From NCBI GenBank assembly GCA_009699615.1, contig WLNV01000126.1, forward strand, positions 1 through 5,423: a stretch of 5,423 nt of DNA, read 5' to 3'. The notes beneath the pieces were generated by a model. The model made no database searches. It saw only the letters and a list, made by a program, of their open reading frames with translations, and was not told the DNA's origin. The position numbers and the translations under genes are program-made. This DNA comes from Actinomycetota bacterium (GTDB lineage Bacteria > Actinomycetota > Thermoleophilia > Solirubrobacterales > Solirubrobacteraceae). Positions 1 through 5,423 of the stretch are shown one piece after another (position 1 is the first letter of the stretch; each line of letters starts with the position of its first letter).

Positions 1-241
1 CGCCGCGGTAGAACGCGCCGGCCGAGGCGAGCATCCGCCCGTAACGGATCGGCACGAGCCGCTGAACACGCTCAGCTCCCTGGGCTTCAAGGATCGCGAG
101 CGGGTCGGGGCGTTGAGCGTCTGGCTCCCACTGCCTGTGAGCTGCGCGCGGCGTCTGCTTGCGCAGCGACTTGCCGTGCTCGGCGGGGGTCGGCGCCAGC
201 TCGGCGGTCTGCACCGCACTCTTCGTCTTCCTAAGTTTCAC
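1..241 (-). CDS. DUF2252 family protein, N-terminal 80 residues (continues off left edge)
   Basis: The reverse strand reads as the start of a DUF2252 protein, a family of unknown biochemical function. Diagnostic stretches are HGKSLRKQTPRAAHRQWEP (residues 22-40), RPDPLAILEAQ (44-54), RLVPIRYGRML (61-71) and AFYRG (76-80); this order matches the conserved N-terminus of the family as I know it. The rest of the protein, normally over 400 residues in total, lies beyond position 1. I chose the GTG at 241-239 because it gives MKLRKTKSA just before the conserved block and has a TAGAGT hexamer 8 nt upstream. The frame stays open further upstream, so an earlier start such as the GTG at 352-350 cannot be excluded. 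The gene is divergent from the transporter at 661. Family assignment is confident from motif memory; the start is not. Confidence 0.85.
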   Translation of the reverse strand, partial: MKLRKTKSAVQTAELAPTPAEHGKSLRKQTPRAAHRQWEPDAQRPDPLAILEAQGAERVQRLVPIRYGRMLASAGAFYRG

Positions 242-249
242 AGCTGGGG

Positions 250-255
250 ACTCTA
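250..255 (-). promoter_or_regulatory. Candidate -10 element (TAGAGT) for leaderless DUF2252 mRNA
   Basis: On the minus strand TAGAGT matches the actinobacterial -10 pattern TAnnnT and ends 8 nt before the GTG at 241. No Shine-Dalgarno lies in the usual place. No good -35 hexamer is seen at 16-18 nt. The site fits transcription starting at or within about two bases of the start codon. A three-base match alone is weak; the same arrangement at the other genes of the window adds support. Confidence 0.3.
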
Positions 256-380
256 CGTTAATCGCTACAGAAGCTCGCCACTTGACGAGCGCCAGGCCAC
301 AGCACTCAATCGGCTCCGCGAGGCAGGCGCGCTTGCTAAATTCCTCCCTCACACAAACCTCACCGTTTCCTTTTCTCTTT

Positions 381-414
381 GGAGGCGTCGACCCGAAAGC
401 GACACGATGCCTCC
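381..414 (+). repeat. Imperfect inverted repeat, 10-bp stem with 14-nt spacer
   Basis: The left arm GGAGGCGTCG (381-390) pairs with CGATGCCTCC (405-414). Nine positions are Watson-Crick; the pair 387/408 is G-T, a G.U wobble in plus-strand RNA but an A/C mismatch in minus-strand RNA. The loop is ACCCGAAAGCGACA. No T-run follows on either strand, so it is not a standard intrinsic terminator. It lies about 140 nt upstream of the DUF2252 start and 250 nt upstream of the transporter. It could be an operator, an RNA hairpin, or chance. Confidence 0.4.
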
Positions 415-528
415 ATTCACGAACGGCCTGCCGTGCCTTAACCGAAGCAGCAACCTGAGCGCCAGCGTGCGCCCACTCTGGGCAGCAGCCACCGCCATCG
501 CAGCGACGGCACTGATCGCCGCGGCGCG

Positions 529-633
529 GTTCGCGTGACGCTGAGCACCACATTCACCCCCACCGGCGGCACAGCGCGGACAATCACACGATTCGTGACG
601 CTAAAGAAGACCAGCAGCGGCGTTACCGGTTAG
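529..633 (+). pseudogene. 3' remnant of a surface-protein gene ('TFTPTGG' tail)
   Basis: Reading from 529 gives VRVTLSTTFTPTGG followed by TARTITRFVTLKKTSSGVTG and a TAG stop at 631-633. The alternating Val/Thr pattern with PTGG and a terminal TLKK looks like the last strands of an Ig-like or beta-sandwich domain that ends many actinobacterial secreted proteins (family impression, not a search). No start codon or signal peptide is attached. Upstream in this frame the sequence turns into Arg/His/Pro-rich text and hits a stop at 439-441. I therefore read it as a gene end whose body was lost. A related tail occurs at 3933-3998. It sits 27 nt before the ATG of the transporter. It could instead be a short unrecognised peptide gene. 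Confidence 0.45.
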
Positions 634-646
634 CCGCGCCAATCCC

Positions 647-652
647 TATCTT
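647..652 (+). promoter_or_regulatory. Candidate -10 element (TATCTT) of the MFS gene
   Basis: TATCTT fits TAnnnT and ends 8 nt before the ATG at 661 (5 nt before the TTG at 658). A weak TTACCG lies 18 nt upstream at 623-628. No Shine-Dalgarno is seen before 661, since the preceding bases are TTTCGGTTTG. This is consistent with a leaderless or near-leaderless transcript. Confidence 0.35.
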
Positions 653-660
653 TCGGTTTG

Positions 661-1998
661 ATGACTGCTGAGCTTGAGCTGCCCGCAGGAAGCGCACCGA
701 ACTCAGGGCTGCGGCCGTATCTAGCGGCATTTACGCTGCAATCGTTCGGTTGGGGAGTTCTGCTTTTGGTCTTCAGCTTCGGCTCGTTTAGCTCGGCTAA
801 CTCGGCCCTCGATGTGGCCGCGACCGGCGCCTTCATCGCGGCCCCGACGCTGATCCTGATGCCGATTAGCGCGCGGCTTGTGCGCCGCTTCCCGGCGCGG
901 CAGCTGAACGTCGCAATCCTTCTGATCGACTTTGTTCTATACCTCTCGCTTGCGGTCTACACCGAGATCTACGGCGAGTCGCTCCAGCTTCTATTTGTCG
1001 CCGCGGCGCTAACCGGCATCCTTTACGTGGCAATGTATGTACCGGCGTGGAGCAATTTGGTCCGCACCGCTGTGCCGCCGGAGCAGCTCTCAGACTTAAA
1101 CTTGCGCCTGATCAGCGTGAAGAGCGCCGGGCAGGTTGTCGGCCTAGTAACCAGTGGCCTGCTCTTAGCGGTGGTCGGTTACTCAGGGCTGTTCCTGATC
1201 TGCGGACTTACCTTTCTGCCGCTCGCCTGGGCGAGCGCGCGGATGCCACTGACGGGCGCGGGCTCGGTAGCTGAGCCGAGCGAGAGCTCATCGCTGATCG
1301 TCGCGCTGCGCGAGCTTTGGGCCTCAAAGTTGATGCGCTCCTCGTTTGTACTAATGGGTGTGCTGATCTTCGCGGCTTGGCCGCTGATGGTGCTGCTGCC
1401 GCCGGTCGCTGGATACATGTTTCCCGAGTCGCAGCTTGCGCTCTCGTTCCTAATGGCAATGTTCTTCATCGGGTCGGCGCTGGTGTCGCCAATGATCAAG
1501 TTGCGCATTAATGGGCTGAAGGGAACCCGCAAGATGCTCGTGAGCGCCGAGCGCCATTCCTGGCCTCGGCGGCTGCTTCCGCTAGTAAGCGTCGCGATAG
1601 CGCTGCTGGCGCTGACGGCCCACGTCGAGCCAGCGCTGCTTGGTTTGGTCTTAACCGGACTGCTGCTGATTCCCGCTGGCCTGCTGCTCGGGGTGCTCGG
1701 TGTGATGACTACTTCGCTCGTGCAACGTGAGATCTCCCCCGCCTCGGCGGCGATGGGATTGACGGCCTACGTGATCGTCGTCGAAATTGGCACGTCGATC
1801 GGATCGCTGACAGCGGCCGCGATCGCCGACTCGATCGGCGTCTTCATCGTTCTTGTTGGCCTCGGCGCGCTGGGGATAATCGCCACGATCTGGATAGTTA
1901 GCAACCGCTACTTCGTCCCCGTAAGCGACATGGTGGCTGAGACATTCGTGCCCCCAGAGCTGATGCCGAAGCTTCAATCGCGTCCTGCTGATACGTAA
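661..1998 (+). CDS. Major facilitator superfamily transporter, 12 TM (MFS_3/DHA3-like)
   Basis: The 445-residue product is very hydrophobic, with about 12 predicted membrane spans: roughly residues 20-42, 50-72, 82-101, 108-130, 152-172, 173-191, 227-249, 256-277, 303-321, 325-349, 364-386 and 388-412. The loop after span 2 holds ARLVRRFPARQ, resembling the basic loop of MFS motif A. The segment AWSNLVRTAVPPEQLSDLN after span 4 is like the 'R..vP.e.l..an' signature of MFS_3/DHA3-type exporters, a group that includes drug and siderophore exporters. A hydrophilic central loop near residues 195-225 separates the two halves. The substrate cannot be deduced. I start at ATG 661; the preceding TTG at 658 would add one residue. 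Three TTA leucine codons (1096, 1165, 1651) and looser third positions set it somewhat apart from the GC-rich sedolisin genes. It ends with TAA 43 nt before the first sedolisin, with no clear terminator between. Confidence 0.85.
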   Translation: MTAELELPAGSAPNSGLRPYLAAFTLQSFGWGVLLLVFSFGSFSSANSALDVAATGAFIAAPTLILMPISARLVRRFPARQLNVAILLIDFVLYLSLAVYTEIYGESLQLLFVAAALTGILYVAMYVPAWSNLVRTAVPPEQLSDLNLRLISVKSAGQVVGLVTSGLLLAVVGYSGLFLICGLTFLPLAWASARMPLTGAGSVAEPSESSSLIVALRELWASKLMRSSFVLMGVLIFAAWPLMVLLPPVAGYMFPESQLALSFLMAMFFIGSALVSPMIKLRINGLKGTRKMLVSAERHSWPRRLLPLVSVAIALLALTAHVEPALLGLVLTGLLLIPAGLLLGVLGVMTTSLVQREISPASAAMGLTAYVIVVEIGTSIGSLTAAAIADSIGVFIVLVGLGALGIIATIWIVSNRYFVPVSDMVAETFVPPELMPKLQSRPADT

Positions 1999-2028
1999 AT
2001 CTTTTCTACCTGCGGCGCCGCGAGCGAT

Positions 2029-2034
2029 TATGGT
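2029..2034 (+). promoter_or_regulatory. Candidate -10 element (TATGGT) of sedolisin gene 1
   Basis: TATGGT fits TAnnnT and ends 7 nt before the ATG at 2042. It overlaps the ATG at 2030, so if transcription starts at about 2041 the 2030 codon would not be in the message. There is no Shine-Dalgarno before either ATG. This supports 2042 as the true start and an own promoter despite the short gap to the transporter gene. Confidence 0.35.
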
Positions 2035-2041
2035 CGCAGCA

Positions 2042-2575
2042 ATGGTTAGAACCCGCTTCACTTCAGCCCTGCTGATCACTACCGCTCTGCTGGCCGCCGC
2101 GCCCGCCGCTGCGAGCGCCGATGGCGTCTTCGCGACCGCCAGCGCAGCCAGCAAGGGCGCGCGCGTTGGCGCCGCCTCCTCGAGCCACCGACTGAGCCTG
2201 CTGCTCGCCCTGCGCGCAGACGACGCCGCACTGACCGCCTACGCCAGCGCCGTCTCCGACCCCTCCTCCCCGCTCTATGGCAAGTACCTCAGCCCGGAGC
2301 AGATCGCGCAGCGCTTTGGCTCATCGAAGGCTGATCGCGCGCGTGTAACCACGGCGCTGCGGAGTGCTGGCCTAACCCCCCACACCGGCCTTGGCGGTTT
2401 CTGGATCGAAACCGAGGCAACCGTTGCGCAGGCTGGCGCGCTCTTCTCGACCGGCTTCGCCTCCTACAAAGCCCGCACAAGCGGCAAGCGCTATGTCGCG
2501 CCTACAGCCAAGCCGACGCTGCCGCCGTCGCTGGCGGGCGCTGTGACCGGTGTCGTTGGGCTCGACGACGCGCCG
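2042..2575 (+). repeat. Duplicated signal-peptide/pro-domain module, copy 1
   Basis: The first 178 codons align without gaps to 4031-4564. By hand count 157 of 178 residues are identical (88%), and long runs of DNA are identical too, including third positions. This is the best preserved part of the tandem duplication. Confidence 0.9.
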
Positions 2576-3922
2576 GCCGTGAAGACGGCGGCGCTGGAGC
2601 CGCTGCCGCCGGCGCTCAATCAGGAGCTGAGCGACCGTCAGCGCTCGCTCGGTAGCTCAATCCGTGGCAACACGGGAACGCAGGCTGGCTGCGCCGCGGG
2701 CCGCGCCGCCGGGACTGACCTCGGCAACGGCTACTACCTGCCGCCCTACACGCCCAACCAGGTCAACTCCGCCTACGGACTCAGCTCGCTCCACAGCAAG
2801 GGGCTCAAAGGTCAGGGCCAGCGAATCGCCGTGATTGAGATTGACGGCTTTAGCCGCGCCGACCTAGAAACAGCCGGCGCCTGCTTCGGTTACAAGCCGC
2901 CGCCAACGCCGGTCAAGCTGATCGGCCTGAAGGCGCCGCTGCCGGTCGGCGGCGAAACGACGCTTGACCTGCAAGTGATCTCCGCCTCGGCGCCGAACCT
3001 CAGTTCGATCCGCGTAATCGAGACGCCGAACACAAACTCCAGCTTCGTTCAGGCGGTCGCTAGCGCGATTGAAGCCCCGGGCAGCTACCGCCCATCGATC
3101 ATTTCAGCCTCGATCGGCATGTGTGAGGCCGGGCTGGCCGGTGTGCAGCCTTTCTTAAACCAGATGGAACGGACACTGAAATCAGCTGCGGCGGCCGGGA
3201 TCTCGACCGTCGTATCGACCGGTGACACCGGCTCGACCGGCTGCCCGCAGGGTGACAACTCTGGCGCGCTGCCCGTAATGAGCGTTCAGTACCCGGCGAG
3301 CTCGCCGTGGGCAACTGCCATTGGTGGAACCAACATCTCGCTCAGTTCGTCGAACAAAATCACAGAAGAGGTTGTTTGGAACGATTCACCAACCCAATTT
3401 GGCGCCGGAACCGGTGGCTACAGCCTGCTCTTCGGCAAGCCCTCTTGGCAGACCGGGCCGGGCGTTGGCTCCGGCTACCTTGTGCGCAGCACGCCTGACA
3501 TTGCACTGCTCGCTGACAGCGTCCCCGGCTACCCGATCTACTGCGCCGCCAGCGACTGCTTTGGCGGCTGGGCCCCGGTCGGCGGCACCAGCGCCGCTAC
3601 GCCGCTGTTCGCTTCCGGCGTAGCGATCGCCAACCAGCAAGCGAAGGCCGCAGGGCAGGCGCAGCTCGGATTCCTCAACAAGAAGATCTACAAGCTGGCG
3701 GGCAACGCGACGACGCGGGCGAAGGTCTTCCGCGATGTGACGAAGGTCGGCAACGACCTCGGCAAGATGATCGGCCCCGACTTCACCGCAACTGGTTGCT
3801 GCTCGGCGACGAAGTACTACGACCGCGCCTCCGGCTGGGGCTCGGTCAACATTCCGCTCTTCTCCTATGAAGCGCGCAAGCTCGGTGGAAGCCGCGCAGG
3901 CGCCGTTGCTGGCAGCCGTTAG
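2042..3922 (+). CDS. Secreted sedolisin (peptidase family S53) precursor, complete
   Basis: This is a serine-carboxyl endopeptidase precursor of 626 residues, probably active outside the cell at acidic pH as is usual for the family. Residues 1-26 are a signal peptide (RTR, hydrophobic core, AAASA cleavage site). Residues about 43-178 are a pro-kumamolisin activation domain (SSPLYGKYLSPEQIAQRFG, VVGLDD). A linker (179-235) precedes the catalytic domain, which begins at about YTPNQVNSAYG. Catalytic residues are Glu305 and Asp309 in GGETTLDLQ, oxyanion Asp395 in STGDTGS, and Ser517 in GGTSAATPLFASG. The C-terminal calcium site is visible as FRDV (Asp565) and YYDRASGWGS (Asp594). Several cysteines, including YCAASDC and GCC, suggest disulfides. 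I prefer ATG 2042 over ATG 2030 because the paralogue at 4031 aligns from that Met and 2030 lies inside the likely -10 box. The protein ends shortly after the catalytic fold with no extra domain. Its substrate is unknown. Confidence 0.93.
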   Translation: MVRTRFTSALLITTALLAAAPAAASADGVFATASAASKGARVGAASSSHRLSLLLALRADDAALTAYASAVSDPSSPLYGKYLSPEQIAQRFGSSKADRARVTTALRSAGLTPHTGLGGFWIETEATVAQAGALFSTGFASYKARTSGKRYVAPTAKPTLPPSLAGAVTGVVGLDDAPAVKTAALEPLPPALNQELSDRQRSLGSSIRGNTGTQAGCAAGRAAGTDLGNGYYLPPYTPNQVNSAYGLSSLHSKGLKGQGQRIAVIEIDGFSRADLETAGACFGYKPPPTPVKLIGLKAPLPVGGETTLDLQVISASAPNLSSIRVIETPNTNSSFVQAVASAIEAPGSYRPSIISASIGMCEAGLAGVQPFLNQMERTLKSAAAAGISTVVSTGDTGSTGCPQGDNSGALPVMSVQYPASSPWATAIGGTNISLSSSNKITEEVVWNDSPTQFGAGTGGYSLLFGKPSWQTGPGVGSGYLVRSTPDIALLADSVPGYPIYCAASDCFGGWAPVGGTSAATPLFASGVAIANQQAKAAGQAQLGFLNKKIYKLAGNATTRAKVFRDVTKVGNDLGKMIGPDFTATGCCSATKYYDRASGWGSVNIPLFSYEARKLGGSRAGAVAGSR

Positions 3923-3932
3923 CTCGCGGCGC

Positions 3933-3998
3933 CCCACCGGCGGCAGCGCCCGCAGCTTCACGCGCACGATGACACTGAGCAAGATCAGCGGCACGTAG
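3933..3998 (+). pseudogene. Second remnant of the 'PTGG' C-terminal tail
   Basis: In a frame different from sedolisin 1, bases 3933-3998 read PTGGSARSFTRTMTLSKISGT then TAG. This parallels the remnant at 559-633: both have PTGG, then [ST]AR, TR, TL, K and S at matching places, and the DNA around CCCACCGGCGGCA is also shared. Only the last strand or so remains. The open frame reaches back to an ATG at 3867 inside the 3' end of sedolisin 1, giving a 43-codon overlapping frame with no other family feature. I read it as the fossil end of a domain once encoded here, possibly a C-terminal extension of an ancestral sedolisin. It stops 32 nt before the next gene. Confidence 0.4.
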
Positions 3999-4018
3999 CT
4001 TTCGGCGCTCTGGGCCAG

Positions 4019-4024
4019 TAGTTT
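4019..4024 (+). promoter_or_regulatory. Candidate -10 element (TAGTTT) of sedolisin gene 2
   Basis: TAGTTT fits TAnnnT and is followed by exactly six bases before the ATG at 4031, the spacing expected if transcription begins on the A of the start codon. The upstream bases GTCCCG give no Shine-Dalgarno. No convincing -35 hexamer is seen. Confidence 0.35.
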
Positions 4025-4030
4025 GTCCCG

Positions 4031-4564
4031 ATGCCTAGAGCTCGCTTCACTTCCGCCCTGCTGATCGCTACCGCACTGCTGGCCGCCGCGCCCGCCGCTG
4101 CGAGCGCCGATGACGTCTTCGCGACCGCCAGCGCAGCAAGCAAGGGCAAGCGCGTTGGCGCCGCCTCGGCCAGCCACCGGCTGAGTCTGCTGCTCACGCT
4201 CCGCGCCGACGACGCCGCACTGACGGCCTACGCCAGCGCCGCCTCGAACCCCTCCTCCCCGCTCTACGGCAAGTACCTCAGCCCAGCGCAGATCGCGCAG
4301 CGCTTCGGCTCATCGCAGGCTGATCGCGTGCGCGTAACCAAGGCGCTGCGCGCCGCGGGCCTGACCCCACGCACCGGCCTTGGCGGTTTCTGGATCGAAA
4401 CCGAAGCGACAGTTGCGCAGGCCGGCACGCTCTTCTCAACCGGCTTCGCCTCCTACAAGGCCAGCGCAAGCGGCAAGCGCTACGTCGCGCCGACCGGAAA
4501 GCCACAGCTGCCGCCGTCGCTGGCAGGAACCGTCACCGGCGTGGTTGGCCTTGATGACGCGCCG
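4031..4564 (+). repeat. Duplicated signal-peptide/pro-domain module, copy 2
   Basis: This is the partner of 2042-2575, collinear over 178 codons with 21 amino-acid differences. Similarity ends abruptly in the linker after LDDAP, resumes at TPNQV, and falls again after the Glu/Asp motif at about 5029. Confidence 0.9.
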
Positions 4565-5423
4565 ACAGCGCGCGCGGCGCGGCGCGGCGCCTCGGCCGCG
4601 CAGGCCGGAGACTTCGGTCCGCTAACGCGCGACCAAACACTCGCCTTCAACGCTACCCAGCGAGCGGCAGGCAGCTCGCTGCGAGGAAACCTCGGCACAC
4701 TGGCCGGCTGTGAAGATGCGCTAAATACCGGGAGTAACGTCCCGGCCGACTCACCAAATCCAACCGGCTACATCCCCTCCTACACGCCGAATCAGGTCAA
4801 CAAGGCCTACGGACTCAGCTCGCTGCACGCTAGGGGCTACAAAGGCCAGGGGCAGCGGATCGCCGTGATTGAGAATGTCGGCTTTAGCCGCGCCGACCTG
4901 GAAACAGCCGGTGCCTGCTTTGGCTACAAGCCACCGCCTACACCGTTGAAGCTCGTTGGCCTAAAGAAGCCACTACCTCCCGGCGGTGAGGCGACACTTG
5001 ATCTGCAGGTGATCTCCGCCGCAGCGCCGGAAGTGAAATCGATCCAAGTGATCGAAGGGAGCCCCCAAACGCCGATCCTGAGCCTGGTGGCTGCGGCACT
5101 AGAAGCCCCTAGTCGCTACAGGGCGTCGGTGATTTCATCATCGCTTGGAGGCTGTGAGCCCCAGAGCGGCGGGAATGCGGTACTCAAACAGTCCGAACGA
5201 GTGATGAAAATAGCCACGACGATGGGGGTTACCGTGATCTCCGCCTCCGGTGACACAGGCTCGACCGATTGTGCAGCGGCGGGCAACGTTTCGGCGGAGC
5301 GAATCCTGAGCGTTGATTACCCAGGGAGCTCTGAATGGGTGACAAGTGTTGGTGGCACCAACCTCTCGCTCAATGCGTCAAACTCACTCAGCGAAGAGGT
5401 TGTTTGGAACGACTCACCGAACG
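4031..5423 (+). CDS. Second secreted sedolisin (peptidase family S53) precursor, cut by right edge
   Basis: The frame is open from ATG 4031 to the end of the window (464 codons visible) and encodes a paralogue of the protease at 2042. Residues 1-26 are a signal peptide ending AAASA, followed by DD. The pro-domain extends to Pro178 (YGKYLSPAQIAQRFG, VVGLDDAP). The linker (about 179-250) is 15 residues longer than in the first copy and Ala/Arg-rich at its start. The catalytic domain starts near YTPNQVNKAYG. Glu320 and Asp324 lie in GGEATLDLQ, and Asp408 in SASGDTGSTDC. The catalytic Ser (in a GGTS motif) and the calcium site would lie beyond the edge, the Ser about 200 nt further if spacing matches copy 1, so activity cannot be judged. 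Cysteines in GC, ACFG, GGCE and DC match those of copy 1. The start is supported by the paralogue alignment. Confidence 0.92.
   Translation, partial: MPRARFTSALLIATALLAAAPAAASADDVFATASAASKGKRVGAASASHRLSLLLTLRADDAALTAYASAASNPSSPLYGKYLSPAQIAQRFGSSQADRVRVTKALRAAGLTPRTGLGGFWIETEATVAQAGTLFSTGFASYKASASGKRYVAPTGKPQLPPSLAGTVTGVVGLDDAPTARAARRGASAAQAGDFGPLTRDQTLAFNATQRAAGSSLRGNLGTLAGCEDALNTGSNVPADSPNPTGYIPSYTPNQVNKAYGLSSLHARGYKGQGQRIAVIENVGFSRADLETAGACFGYKPPPTPLKLVGLKKPLPPGGEATLDLQVISAAAPEVKSIQVIEGSPQTPILSLVAAALEAPSRYRASVISSSLGGCEPQSGGNAVLKQSERVMKIATTMGVTVISASGDTGSTDCAAAGNVSAERILSVDYPGSSEWVTSVGGTNLSLNASNSLSEEVVWNDSPN

Larger units (their letters stand above)
242..528. other. Divergent intergenic region without a convincing gene
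   Basis: This stretch separates the DUF2252 start from the tail remnant upstream of the transporter. It is visibly richer in A+T around 340-380 than the genes. Open frames cross it on both strands, but their translations show no recognisable domain, and those on the plus strand also run antisense through the DUF2252 coding part. Apart from the candidate -10 element at 250-255 and the inverted repeat at 381-414, I see nothing functional. It may be decayed coding DNA upstream of the remnant at 529. Confidence 0.5.

Noticed and set aside
484..537. Hydrophobic ATAIAATALIAAARFA frame resembling the sedolisin signal peptide
   Set aside because: Low-complexity alanine-rich text; it lacks the basic N-terminus and a signal cleavage context and is not followed by pro-domain sequence.
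113..538. Plus-strand open frames of 141 and 99 codons
   Set aside because: Their first part is antisense to the DUF2252 coding sequence and the translations have no recognisable domain or composition; they are typical chance frames in GC-rich DNA.
2012..2021. Palindrome GCGGCGCCGC between transporter and sedolisin 1 as a terminator
   Set aside because: It is a perfect palindrome with no loop bases and no T-run after it; similar GC palindromes are expected by chance here.
1651..2154. Minus-strand 167-codon open frame across the transporter end and sedolisin 1 start
   Set aside because: Antisense to two supported genes, with low-complexity composition and no family resemblance.
3926..3950. 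Possible terminator hairpin after sedolisin 1 (GGCGC/GCGCC)
   Set aside because: The stem is only 5 bp with a 13-base loop and no following T-run.
3386..4177. Minus-strand 263-codon open frame
   Set aside because: It runs antisense through the well-supported sedolisin 1 catalytic region and the start of sedolisin 2. Its Ala/Gly/Arg-rich translation is the usual shadow of GC-rich coding DNA.
1..5423. CRISPR array, tRNA/rRNA, transposase or phage genes
   Set aside because: No regularly spaced repeats, RNA-gene signatures or mobile-element proteins were seen on either strand.

Overview
The window looks like a chromosomal segment from a high-GC actinobacterium. The best guess is a Thermoleophilia/Solirubrobacterales-type lineage. 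This rests on GC-rich codon use, secreted sedolisins with alanine-rich signal peptides, a DUF2252 gene, C-terminal tails of the 'TFTPTGGTAR..TR.VTLKK' kind, and genes that appear to lack Shine-Dalgarno sequences. The lineage is an inference; no rRNA or other marker gene is present.

Layout from left to right. (1) Positions 1-241, minus strand: the first 80 codons of a DUF2252-family gene, continuing off the left edge. (2) About 242-660: a divergent intergenic stretch containing a 10-bp-stem inverted repeat (381-414) and the decayed 3' end of a surface-protein gene (529-633). (3) 661-1998, plus: a 12-TM major facilitator transporter. (4) 2042-3922, plus: a complete secreted sedolisin (family S53 serine-carboxyl protease) with signal peptide, pro-domain, all catalytic residues and the C-terminal calcium site. 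(5) 3933-3998: a second short remnant of the same '(F)TPTGG' tail. (6) 4031-5423, plus: a paralogous sedolisin cut by the right edge before its catalytic serine.

The two sedolisins are a tandem duplication with an uneven divergence pattern. Signal peptide plus pro-domain are 88% identical (157/178, hand count, no gaps). The linker is variable in length and sequence. The first part of the catalytic domain, including the Glu/Asp pair, is about 85% identical. The rest visible falls to roughly 47%. This suggests gene conversion of the 5' parts, or retained secretion/folding modules on diversifying catalytic cores.

Each of the four genes has a TAnnnT hexamer 6-8 nt before its preferred start codon and no convincing Shine-Dalgarno, consistent with leaderless transcription from actinobacterial -10 elements. 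The sedolisins presumably act outside the cell as acid-active endopeptidases. The MFS protein exports or imports an unknown small molecule, and its link to the proteases is only positional. I see no CRISPR array, RNA gene, transposase, prophage or obvious novel multi-gene system.
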